Shown here in pieces: positions 48,469 through 59,826 of a stretch of DNA of 64,000 nt. The translations under genes were made by a program, and so were the position numbers. The notes below the pieces were generated by a model, which made no database searches, was not told the DNA's origin, and was given only the letters and a program-made list of their open reading frames with translations. Source of the DNA: Forficula auricularia (taxonomy: Eukaryota > Arthropoda > Insecta > Dermaptera > Forficulidae); contig JALMQS010000612.1 in NCBI GenBank assembly GCA_024734495.1, forward strand, positions 1,069,979 through 1,133,978, read 5' to 3'. How positions within the stretch are numbered: the stretch's first letter is position 1; each line of letters begins with the position of its first letter.

Positions 48469-48717
48469 CATGGCCGTAGCTAACGATAGTGAGGGGGGGG
48501 GTAGGGTGTTACCCCCCGAAATGTTGAGGTAAACATCGAAATTTTACAGGATATAAATAAAATGTTCAATAAAAATTTAATAAAAATAATTCTCTGATAA
48601 AAAAAGCAATCTGAGCATCAGGGAGGTCATATCTCTTACTCCTAGGAGTATGTTCATACTCCCCTAAAACCACTCGTTGGAGCAACCCCCCGAAATTTTT
48701 TTCTGCCTATGGCCTTG
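48469..48717. mobile_element. Possible 249-bp MITE
   Basis: CATGGCCGTAG at the left and CAAGGCCATAGG (reverse complement) at the right look like terminal repeats; G and C runs with CCCCCCGAAA occur inside near both ends. The flanks do not show a clean duplication. Confidence 0.45.
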
Positions 48718-48719
48718 AT

Positions 48720-49508
48720 ATAGGAAATGAAAGGTCAAAAGTTATATTATTTATTTATATTATTATTTTCTTTGAAGTTTTAAATATAGATCACAAAGGA
48801 GTCTTTTAAAATTGGTTACTTGATGTACATATAGGAATAGGTGTCAATCTTTACTTATTTCATAATACTAAATATTTATTTTAAATAATATTTGAAATTT
48901 ATGAAGGCTAAATATGTTTATTTTCCATTTAATAATCGAAATATGTATTAATACTATATATTATAAAATATGCACGTAGAAAGGTATTTTATTCGGGAAG
49001 GTTCTATTGTTTGGGTAGGACCCAGGTGCTTTCTTATTAACCCTTTCAGACAATTTTTAATTTTCATAATTAAGCTATAGTAAATATATATGAATCCGAA
49101 GCTTTCTTGACAATTTATCAAACCCTCAATAACATTTTTTCATTTACATTTACAAAACCTGTAGATATTTTCTTAGAAGTTTACATAAGGTGGTATTTTT
49201 TTGGCTGCATAAATGTAGATAACCTTTGATTATATATAAATAATTTTTTAGTTTACAATTATTAAAATTATTTTTTTATTGTATATAAGGATTATTTTGT
49301 ATTTGGCTTTTTTTCCACCTCCAAAGCTAAGACCTTCTAGTGTCCTTCCATTTTATCGATGGGTCTAATTGATCTTTAATGACATTTTAATATTAAATTA
49401 TTTAATTTATACAAAAATTTAAAAGTATTAATAAAATAATTTATTGTGAGAAATGACAATAATATAAAATTAGCAAGGTCGAAGACAGAAAAGTGAGATC
49501 TATTTATT
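48720..49508. other. AT-rich spacer
   Basis: Nothing recognised. Confidence 0.4.
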
Positions 49509-49743
49509 AAGTGGGAGATAAATTTAACCTAATTTATCGCGCGGAGAATTTACCACTGCTCGAAGCCCCTAAAAACTTAGTAAATTGTACTATATCTAAC
49601 TTTCTGAGATTTGGCTCGTGATCCCGGCTTCTTTTCCTTCTACTCTGTTCTTTTCACGATGGAGGGGCCAGCCCATACAGGCCTTTAGGGATGGACCTTC
49701 TGGTGTATCTCCTTCTCACATCAATATCATTAAAAAAAAAAAA
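49509..49743 (+). mobile_element. tRNA-derived SINE, 5'-truncated copy
   Basis: Matches 20867-21099 (GTGGGAGATAAATTTAACCT onward) to the CATCAATATCATT tail and A run. The tRNA-like head is absent, as expected for a 5'-truncated retroposed copy. Confidence 0.8.
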
Positions 49744-49744
49744 T

Positions 49745-51440
49745 CTAGGGTTCAACTCATCACAAAATATTGAAAAAAAAATACAATTTTTCTTAACTAG
49801 TTTTTTTTTTAAATTCTTATTCTCTCAAAATAATTGACCTGTAATGTATCATAGGATATTATTATAAAATATTGAAAGGGACGTGCGTAAGACACCAACT
49901 CAGAAAAAATTAATGGCTACCTGGCACAAACGTATACTGGATATTATCTCGTATATATTTTTAAAATAATTCTTAATTGAATTTATTTATTATATTGTAT
50001 AATTCATAAAGGTCTTATGTACCAATTGGTATGAATCCAAAATATATAGATGTTTATTGATTTTTTCTATTTTTACTATAAAGGTGATTTAAAATAAATT
50101 AATAATCATCATTTGCGAATGGGTTGACTGAGAAAAAACTTAATCAAATAGTTTTAGTAAGACCACTATGAAAGACCGGATATGTTAGGTTTCTGAAATC
50201 TTTCTCATATTTTATATGTTTAGTTCAAGTATTTACAGGGCGGTCTAATAATATACAAAAATAGATCTCTCTAAATCATCGTTTTTAAGATATTTGAAGT
50301 CCAAATTATATTTAGTTTTGATATTAAATCGTTAGTTATAGTCTTCACATTTTTCTTAAGTGACCCTTTTTCAGCCATCTGATAATCTTTTTCAGATCTG
50401 TGATAATAAATTGTAATATTTCGGATGAATGGAAGAATAAAGAATAATTGAATCTGTCATTTTGAAAGGGGGTCATCTCCATTTTTTTCGTAAAATCATT
50501 TTTTTTTCGTATTATTTCATTTTTTCTTAGTATATTCATTCATGTATTACATTTGAAAACGAGTCATTTCTAGCCACCTAAACAGCTAAGGGAGGTCAGT
50601 GTTTTGCCATTTAGTTTGAAAAGTGGGCCAACTCCGAGAGATAACCCGTTTTCAAAAAAAAAAAAAATGATTTTGTGAAAAAAATGGAGATGAACCCCCT
50701 TCAAAATGACCGATTCAATTAAGATAGTTGTTTCGCGACAATACTATCAAAAAGTTAATGCTAGAGTATATAGAAGAGACAATAAGGTTTCATATTTCAT
50801 AAGACCAAAACTTTTTGCTGTTTATGTACCACTACTAGCCAATACCGTGCTCGTTTGTCAAATCTGGCAACAATGTCAGAGCTTGAATATTTTTATCATA
50901 GAAATGACAGATAAAATACATTATAAAGGTCGATTTATTAAACAAAAAGTTTTTAAATAAGCGATTGAAAGCTGTTGCGACAATGGATGAAGCAAAAAAA
51001 TTACTAAAGTTTTTAGGTTAAATAAATGCGTTGTTGCCAGCTTGTTTTTAGAATAAATTTTACATTATACATTTTTCATTATTTATTCATTAATATCTCA
51101 GAAACTGTGTTGTAACTATGAATTAAAATTTTCTTAAAAAATGTATTAGTTATTGTTTAATGTTGGTTTAGTTTTTTATAACAATTACCATTTTCTTACC
51201 ATTACATTCAGAGTTTCTTAATAATAATTAAATATGTATGTAAATTTTCCGATATCCCGTATAGTGTAATGTTTAAGAGTCTGAAAAACTCTATCTTTGG
51301 AATTTAATATCTCCGGAAGTATATTGTTCATAAATTTCGTTTTGCCACCAATCGATGCAGAAATATTTAAATAATAATCTCTCTAAATTTCAAAAAAATT
51401 CTAAGAAAACCCATATGGTGAAACAACTACCTCGAAAAAA
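49745..51440. other. AT-rich spacer
   Basis: 50450-50480 and 50690-50715 are imperfect inverted matches (GGGGGTCATCTCCATTTTTT), so a degraded foldback of about 270 bp may be present. The 84-codon plus-strand frame at 50706-50960 has no recognisable domain. Confidence 0.35.
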
Positions 51441-51441
51441 T

Positions 51442-51538
51442 AGTAGCACAATATTTCAAACTATATAGTAACTATATAGATTCTCGAAATCTATATGGGC
51501 GTTATATAGTACTATATAGCTTGAAACATTGTGCTACT
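51442..51538. mobile_element. 97-bp hairpin MITE
   Basis: AGTAGCACAATATTTCAA at the left and its near reverse complement at the right, with nested CTATATAG palindromes. No clear duplication. Confidence 0.7.
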
Positions 51539-51539
51539 G

Positions 51540-52310
51540 GGGTTAATATTAGGCATTCGAAAATTTTATCTTATGCAAATAAATAAATTTATATGATTTG
51601 AAGTTACATCGCAATATAGTGAATATACCTTAGATTTAGAAACCAAATTAAATATAAAAAAAAAACGTATATGTTGAAATATCTAAAATTGATTATTTTT
51701 TAAATCCAAGGGGTATCCTATTTTCTAGGCTAACTTTTGGCATGATATCTGTTAGTAAGTAGTCGGAGAGAAGAGAGAAAGAGTACAGAGGGGTGTAGAT
51801 CTGATTTGGTGCGCGCGCCTCGATATGTATTGATTTAGTGAGCCACCCATAGCTCCTATAGAAGGGTGCGGGGGGGGGAGGGGGTGCACTTGATTCGTCT
51901 TACCCATCTATATAGAAAATGATGATTATTATTATTATATTAATAAATTGCATAATTAGAAATAAGAGCAATGATAAAATTAAAAAAAATTAAAATAATT
52001 TATTAATTAGTGATAATTATATACTTATTATCTTTATTTTTTTGGATAAAATTTTTTAAAACATTGTTAATTCATTTTTTAAATTTTATTCATTTAATCT
52101 ATTCATTATTCTTAGTTATAATGGCAAATATATTTTTAAATAAATATTTATATTAATTTTATTTTATTATAAGACATATTAATCAAATAAAAGTAAAATT
52201 TTTTTTCTAATAAAATTATAGATAATTTTTTGATTGATTTATATTCAAGAAGGTAAAAATATAAAATTGAATAATAGTCATTGATTGATTGATATAATTT
52301 GCGAATTACT
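51540..52310. other. AT-rich spacer
   Basis: Contains a G run near 51870. No gene recognised. Confidence 0.4.
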
Positions 52311-52311
52311 C

Positions 52312-52650
52312 ACATGGAAGGCTTATAAGAAAGCCGCTGTAGTTTCATCCTCGTCGAATATTAACAATTTTGCATTAGCCTTGGGTCTTAACGGTGAACT
52401 TAGATAATTTCTTAAAAATGGTGAAAGATTTTTGTAGGGTGCCCTGAAAATGTCCGGGTCAGGGAAGTCGGCGGCGCCCGTGGAGGCGGCGACGACGACG
52501 ACTGGCCAATGTGCTTGCGGAATTGCCTGAGTGTAGCACACCGATGAACATGAACACACATAGACAGAGATAAGCATTCGGATATCGACCGGTGCCGGAT
52601 TCACTGTGTAGGGCGCCCACCCTCAGGGTGTACACCCCCGCCAACTACAA
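52312..52650 (-). promoter_or_regulatory. CpG-rich block; candidate first exon
   Basis: 52440-52650 is GC- and CpG-rich in an AT-rich setting (GTGGAGGCGGCGACGACGAC). On the minus strand a 93-codon frame (52604-52323, MNPAPVDIRM...DETTAAFL) is open, and a splice-donor match (CCTTCCAT followed by gtgagtaat) lies at 52312, just after its stop. Composition and donor suggest a promoter-proximal, mostly non-coding exon of a minus-strand gene; the next known acceptor on that strand is stnA at 34250, 18 kb away. The frame itself matches nothing I recognise. Confidence 0.4.
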
Positions 52651-53049
52651 AACGGAATATAAATACAATTAGTAATAGGTATGTATTTACAATGAAGAAA
52701 TGATTTATGTAGTAATAAAAATATAGATTTAAATAATTCAGGGAGAAGATTCTGCATGGTGTACAATATAGAATTAGAAGAGTCACAGTCTCACAGTGGA
52801 TCACGTAAATATCCTCTGTTAAGCCTCAGCAAGGACAACATTTAAAATAGAAAAATAAGATTATCCAAAATTTAGTAGAAATTCAGTAAAATTTTGGGAA
52901 TTTGATCCGAGTTTTACATCGAATAGTTTTACCATTATTTAATGGTCAAGTAATACCCAACTACATATATTGCTAACTGTTTATTCATTTATTATATATT
53001 TATTAGAAGCTCCTATTCAGCTTTATTATTGTTATTGTTTGTTCTATAT

Positions 53050-53272
53050 AAAGTAACGGCAGCAGTAGTTGACCATTTCGACATAAAACTTTAATTAATA
53101 AGGATCCAGATGGAAGGATTCCCTGAAAAAAATCTACGGACACTAGACAGCAGGATCTGTCCATACATTTTTTCTTCAAAAGAATCCTTCCATCTGGATC
53201 CTTATTAATTAAAGTATTATGTCGAAATGGTCAACTACTGGTGTACGGTCAACTACTGCTGCCCTTACCTTA
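53050..53272. mobile_element. 223-bp foldback element
   Basis: Outer repeats GGCAGCAGTAGTTGACC, then arms ATTTCGACATAAAACTTTAA and GGATCCAGATGGAAGGATTC, all reverse-complemented on the right. The loop is about 60 nt. Confidence 0.8.
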
Positions 53273-53274
53273 GT

Positions 53275-56200
53275 TTGATGTATTAATTTTTATCTGAGCT
53301 CTAAAATAATTTTTACAAAAGTTATTCTGATTGTTCCTCATATCGATCATTCCCGAGATAATTTCCTGTCTTTCATTCTTATAAATGAAGAAGATCAAGT
53401 TATTCTTTTACAATCTTTAGATGTCAGTTAATCCGCTGTTGCTTTCGATTAGCTGTAGAAAATTATTCAACTCACCTCCACTTTAACTAGAACAATGATG
53501 AGAGGTTCTAGCACAAGGCAGCCGGGTGAAGATTGAGAATCGGCCACGAAACTTTTTAAAATATTTTAAAGTGCACTAAAAAGGATAAAATTCTAAAATT
53601 CTAAAAATTTTCTAGTGGAAATGTTTTTATCAAATCAGAACATTCCAACGTAAACTCAATTAAGCTAGTAAAAGTGGTATAAGTTTTTTAAATTTACTAT
53701 GACTTCTTCTATGAAGTATATTTTCACTAAAATTTCTCTCCCTATTTTTAGCAAGGGATTTCAACAATCCACATATAATTGAAATTTGTTTACTTGTTTG
53801 TTATTGTTTATTATACAAATTCAGACCTCAGTTACTGAAATACCCATAAACATATACTAGTATATAGTCAATAAGGTATTAAAGCGTAAATCTTTATGAA
53901 TGTATAGTATAATTAGTATAGAATAGATAATGTTATTTTATGAACGCACAAATAAATTTACAATAAATACGCTTTACGATCATTCAGCTGTTTAAGAATA
54001 TTTTAATTACGAAATTTTGTAATTTTTATTCTGAGACTCCAGACCTAACTGGGTCCTAACTTTGCAACATATATATTTGAAAAATTTGTAAAAATTCAAC
54101 AAAGTAGTTTACAATAATTATGTTCTACAGAATTTCATTTGGTCGCTATAAAATAATTAGTTTGGATGAAAGGTGAAAAAATCCGCACATCTCTTCGAAT
54201 ATTCTACTGTTAAATAGGTTTTTTAGTTGGCTTTTTTCTTAAATATCAATGTTTCAGACATCATCAGGGTATAAGAGTTATAGAGTAAATCAGAGATAAT
54301 TGCAAACAAGACATTTGTTGGTTTGAGAAAAATTATTATGAATAAATATTTCGTGTACGACTTGTTTGGATGGAATTTTTTCGCAAACCAACACATGTTT
54401 TATTTACGGAGGTTTATGATTGTCCCTTTAGCCCTTAAGATCTGGACGAAACATTGAAATTTAAGAGAAAAAGAAGTATTCTTCATCTTCATCTAGCTGC
54501 CTTGAACTGTGATCTATTCTATATATATAAAAGATCTTACCGATCAACTCTTACGAGTGGTCTATTTACAAACGTTAAAAACTACAGGCCCAATTTTGTA
54601 GCAAAATGTTTAGAAAGCTCTCACTTACACTTCAAAATGGACGGGGGGACAGAAATTTTAATCCTTTCTCTGATGAGAACCAAATTTTACAGTCAGTATT
54701 AAGAAAGCAGCAGAATTATTGGAGGCTACAGTTTGGAAGATGGCAAAGAGGATGAAGGAACAGAGGATCATAAAGTTTCATTAGGAACATCAACAAGTTT
54801 CTCATAGAGGTCCGGTAGGCAGCTTGTTATTAAAAATTAATAATTTCTAGAATTTTCGACTCCTTTTTAAAACATTTCTCGACTGACTTGCGAAAATGGT
54901 AAAGGATTTAACTTTGTAAAGCTTTTCAGAATTTTTTTGATTCCTTTCGCTTTTTACAACTTTTCAGAATTTTAGAAATTACAAGACTAGATTTTGAAAG
55001 ATATTTGCTAAATAATTTAATCAATTATCTTATAAATTATCAAAGATGAGGTGTATCTACAAGTCTGAATAATATTTGCGATACCACATTAGAAGATGAA
55101 CGCATCCTTTATACTCACCCACAATTAGATTGAAGAACTGAAAGGAAATATTATTTTATTATTGGGGATATTGAAAAAAAAATATTTATAGATTCACATT
55201 TTATTTCACTTAATAACTTTTAATTTCATATAAAGATATATAAATTTTTTATAAAATTACTTTAATTTAAATAAATTATTATAATACCAATTTAGAAATT
55301 TTAAATGAGTAAAAAAAGGAATTCAATTAATGATATACAGTTAAAACCGTGAAGTGGATAATTTTTTATAAATATTGTTGGCTAATAAATATTTTTGTAT
55401 ATTAAAATTTATATTTAGTATTAAAATAATTCATTTAATTATATATTTTATTTTTATAACAACTAATACTTTTGTACTGTTCAGTCAAATTTATTCCAAT
55501 GACAAATAAAATAATTAATATTATATTAATAATAAGCTAAAATATTAGTCTGAAAATAAAAATTAAATATATACTCATACAATTTTTTTAATTCGTTGAA
55601 TTTATGAAAATATTAAACAAATTATTAAAAATTACTATATTTGGAAAAAGGTCTAATGATCAATATAAAATAATTTAAATTCAATCAAATCTAAATATAT
55701 AAATAAAACTGAATATTAAAAAAAAAAACCGAAAAAAAAACGAAATTATCTATTAATATTTAGTTCCCTATTTCCGATGAAATATGCAACGAGAATGAAT
55801 CAAGATCGCTATTCCGGTATTAAATGATACAAATAAAATATTATAAACCTATCGTACTTAAATGAAAATTTAAACTAATTATAATTATCAGTGGTTGAAA
55901 AAAAATATTTTAACCCATTAATCTGGCCACTAAGGATACATACAATTTTATTAGAAAAATGAAAATTAAAGTTTTGAATTTCATGGTCGATTGCTTTTAT
56001 AAAAGATAGGTATTTTTTTATAAAACATTTTTCTAACAATATACATTATTGTATTATATACATATTAACAGTTACACTTAAATAATGTTAAAACATAAAT
56101 CCCTTTTTAAATGACCCTTAATTTTAAATAAATCATCAGAGAAAAAGAGATCAAGAATTTATCCAATACTAAAAAAAAAAATTTATTTCATTTCATTTTC

Positions 56201-56975
56201 ATATTTAAGAAAAAAAAATCAACCATGTAAATAAAAACATTTATTTTCAGTTATTATATTTAATTAACAAAAATAAATTTTTTTTAAATAGAAAATTGAA
56301 AGAAAGAAAATAAAAATTGACAAATTTAAAGGAACGTCAATAGAAGGAAAAAAAATTATGAATATATTTTTAGTTTAATTACCAAATAATATTCGGAGAC
56401 GAATGTTTCCGAATGTACATGATATCTGGTCCAAAGTAAAAAAAATCATTTGTTTCTGAATATCATAATTTCTAATTAAAGCTTTAATTAAAGAGATACA
56501 AGTAGTATTATTTTGGAGTCCTAATTAATATAAATTGAATTTAGAATTATCATATTTTAAATTAAATTATATAAATTAATCACAGTGAGAATAATATACC
56601 TATATATATATATATATATATGTACTTTAGGACAAACAAACCAAATTTCAATATAAAATATTTAATGATTATATAAATAAAGTATATACTTTTAAAATAA
56701 ATTAGTTGGGTGGGTAGGAGAAGAATATATATATATGTAAAGGAGAACAATAATATACTGTAATAAAATAAATACAAAAATTGTAATTGAATTTTCATGC
56801 AAGGAAATTTTCAAATATTTTCATTTTAAAATACTAAAGCTGTAAATAAAAAAAATAAATAGAATATCTTATTAGGTATATAACGCTTCAGTCTCTATTT
56901 TATATTATTTTATATCCATTAACATTAGGAAATATTCATGATGCAGTTAAAATCAATAAAGCGTGATGATTCTCA
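53275..56975. other. AT-rich spacer
   Basis: On the minus strand, 54268-54248 reads CCTGATGATGTCTGAAACAT, a reduced hammerhead-like wording. 55140-56900 is extremely A/T-rich simple sequence. No gene. Confidence 0.4.
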
Positions 56976-56978
56976 TTT

Positions 56979-57125
56979 TTTTTTTTAATGATATTGATGC
57001 GTGTAGAAGAAGTGCAATTCTATAAGCTAGGATTAACCCGTGCATTGTGAAAAGAAGAAAGAGAATACTAAGATTTCAGGGGTTGGCCCGGAGTCATCGA
57101 AGCTTAATATAGGGACCGAAACGTC
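56979..57125 (-). mobile_element. Diverged reverse SINE copy
   Basis: Begins with a T run and AATGATATTGATG, the complement of the SINE tail, followed by GTGCATTGTGAAAAGAA and GGTTGGCCCGGAGTCATCG, recognisable but diverged from the SINE body. GACCGAAACGTCGC at 57113-57126 is a separate Penelope-like wording. Confidence 0.55.
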
Positions 57126-57129
57126 GCAT

Positions 57130-58105
57130 ACATAATAAAAAATTTATTTATTTTTATTTACACCTTGAAAAATTTATTCTAAAAAAAAATTTGAAATCAT
57201 CAACCTCACCACCAAAGTTAAAGTAATAAGAAAAACATAAAAAAAGTAAAATATAAAACAAAAAAAAAAAACTTAATTATTGGAATAAAAGTATTTCATG
57301 AAAATGTTATATTTGTTTGTATTATAAAATATTAATTCTGAATTGGCAAATTAATTAATGTTCATTAAATTTTGAAAATACTAATATTATTAGTCATACT
57401 TTTTGTATTTGATAAACATATCATACAAAATTTAAGTAAATAATTGGTGTGATTTGAATATTCCAAATGATGCTTTAATGATCATTAGAAAAAAAATGTA
57501 TACAGAACATAACTAGGTATATCTTTTATATAGAATATAGATTACAATCGAAATGGAAAATGACTTATGGATACCGAAAATATAACTAATGTATCATTTA
57601 AACAGGAAGATTTCAATAAAATTAAAATGGTATTTTAAGGAGTACCAGTTATTAATTTATAAGGAATAAATTAATGATTGTGATTTCTTCTTAATATGTA
57701 TTATTTTATTTGACTTTACTTTCATAGGCTTTGCCTTTAACTTCAGTCTAAAATAAATATCCATGGGATATATTTACATTAATCGGAAGCCACAATCAGC
57801 CTTATAAAGGAAGATTCAGGATTCATTTGAAATTTAAAATTAAATAATATTAAGTTTTGAAATCAAATAAAAAATGATGGGAATAAATAAATTATTAAAA
57901 TCAAACTTTTTTTTAAAAACCAATGTTAAATTTCATTAATTAAAATTATTGTAATTAAAATAAACTATATAGAAGTGAAGAAATCTGTTTAAAATGAGTG
58001 TTTTTGTTTGAAAATATTTATTTTAAATGGTAGTAAAAAAAATAAAAATAAATAATAAAAAAAATTTTTTATTGTTTTGTAATTAAAATAAATACAAATA
58101 TTAAA
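57130..58105. other. AT-rich spacer
   Basis: No gene or paired repeat seen. Confidence 0.4.
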
Positions 58106-58108
58106 AAA

Positions 58109-58615
58109 AAAAACAATCTTCAAAACGTTTAATAAATCAGACGTTTCGGGAGAATTTCTCCCTTTATCAAGGCACTTTTTGAAAAAAAGAAAAAAAATTG
58201 GTTTAGTCATATTCATGATATTTAGAAAAAACTAAAAAAAGTACTGAAATAAAGTACTAATGTTTTAGGGCAGATATGTACCAAAAACTAATCAGCGCAT
58301 TGGATATAGTAAAAAAAGATATTTTCTCTAATGTTTAGAAAACAACACTAAAGAAATTAAATATTTTGAATAATAGGCAATGTTACAAATGTCTTGGTGA
58401 CGTAAATATTTATATTTATTGTTTGATTTAAAGGTAATTCCGTCGCCAAGACAATTTGTAACATTGCCTATATTCAAAATATTTAATTTTTTGTGTTGTT
58501 TTATAAACCATAGAGAAAACAACATTTTTTTCTTTTTTTCACTTGAAAAATTGCATTGATAAAGAGAGAAATTCTCCCGAAACGTCTAATTTATTAAACT
58601 TTTTGAAGATTGTTT
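58109..58615. mobile_element. Nested foldback with hammerhead-like cores
   Basis: Outer arms (58109-58185, 58550-58615) contain GACGTTTCGGGAGAATTTCT on one side and the complement on the other; read outward, each has a GGGAG...CTCCC stem followed by GAAACGTC. Inside is a second hairpin (58318-58520; GGCAATGTTACAAATGTCTT and partner) and, between them, a fragment of repeat R1 (58217-58300). Confidence 0.75.
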
Positions 58616-59128
58616 TTTTTGTTAAAGATTTCTATTTATTTTAAATAAATAAATAAAATAAAACTTATATTTTAATATATATTAAATTAAAGAAATATAA
58701 AATATCTGTGACTTTAAAATCATAATTCGATTATCAACTTTTAAAATAAATTATTGTATTTATAAAAACATATTAGAATATTTTTCAAATATTCCAAAAA
58801 TAAAGCATTTACTCAGATAAAGTTAAATAAAGTTATTTATCTTGGGTTAATTTAATATATATCACAGAGTGTCATGGAGAGTAAGCACTCGTTAAAATAT
58901 TAAAAACAAATTTTGGTCTGGATTGATAGCTGTTCTACGATAAGAGCTGAAATTAAAAAAATACCCTTTTTAAGAAAAACATAACTTAAACACTTTGTTT
59001 TTTATTAAATTATATTACCAATAAATAAAAAAATTGTAAATAAATAAATATATTGGCCAGTTTCCGCTTATACTGACAATAGCCTGTACCCTTGGAGAGT
59101 AGAGCAGTTTCAGTTCTAATGAAAATAT

Positions 59129-59372
59129 CGCTCATGGGCTGCAATAGGGGCACAACTCAAAAAATCAAATTTTGAGATAAATGTGTTTAAAGGTTTTATG
59201 ATCGTAAACAATGCTCTTAATTGATGAGACACTTCTGTCATCTAGTAGTCAAATATTAAACTAAGAGATATGCCAGTATTGCTGGTTGAAAGAACGTAGT
59301 TCTTCACATAGTGATGTGTTTAGTCCAAAAATTGCATTTTTTTAGTTGTGCCACTATTGCAGCCCACGAGCG
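59129..59372. mobile_element. 244-bp MITE
   Basis: Terminal repeats CGCTCATGGGCTGCAATAGG and, on the right, the complement of CGCTCGTGGGCTGCAATAGT, continuing to CACAACT (about 29 bp). Non-coding interior. Confidence 0.75.
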
Positions 59373-59456
59373 TTAGAGTGTCGCGACTCACAGTTATTAT
59401 TATAATTAGGCCTTTTTAATTAACCAATGAGAAGCACGGAACACAACTGAAAATAT

Positions 59457-59572
59457 GCTAACAGTACTCAGTGTTTGTAGACGGTCATCCATCTAAGAAT
59501 AAGAACTAAACGCGGTAGATGAGTTGCTCAATTTCTGTGAACCTTCGAAAAGAGGTGCTTTGAACTTGCCAA
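59457..59572 (-). ncRNA. 5S rRNA-derived sequence (pseudogene or SINE head)
   Basis: On the minus strand this 116-nt stretch follows insect 5S rRNA order: GGTTCACAGAAATTGAGCAA (5S: GATCACCGAAATTAAGCAGC), CGCGTTTAGT, CTTAGATGGATGACCG (5S: CTTAGATGGGGGACCG), and an ending near ACTGTTAGC. Length is near the 119-120 nt of 5S. Several substitutions and a short insertion rule out a working gene. It lies just downstream of the FucT6 stop. Confidence 0.65.
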
Positions 59573-59826
59573 AGTCTATAGAATTGACAAAATTTATTCT
59601 TAACTTTTTTATTTTTAATTTAATTTTATGCTTTGATATCGTGTTATAAATCAAATTAATTTCCCCCAATGACTCATTAGTTCAATATTATTTTTAAGTT
59701 AAAGTTTCAAATCATCGCACAAGCTTTTCAAAACATCCGCTGAATTCATTCCACCACTCACCTCTAAAATTTACTTGATTTATTTTTTTATTTAAATTAT
59801 AAATGACAAGATTTTATTACCTTAAC

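Noticed and set aside
50706..50960. 84-codon plus-strand frame
   Set aside because: No recognisable domain, isolated, and typical of chance frames in this composition.
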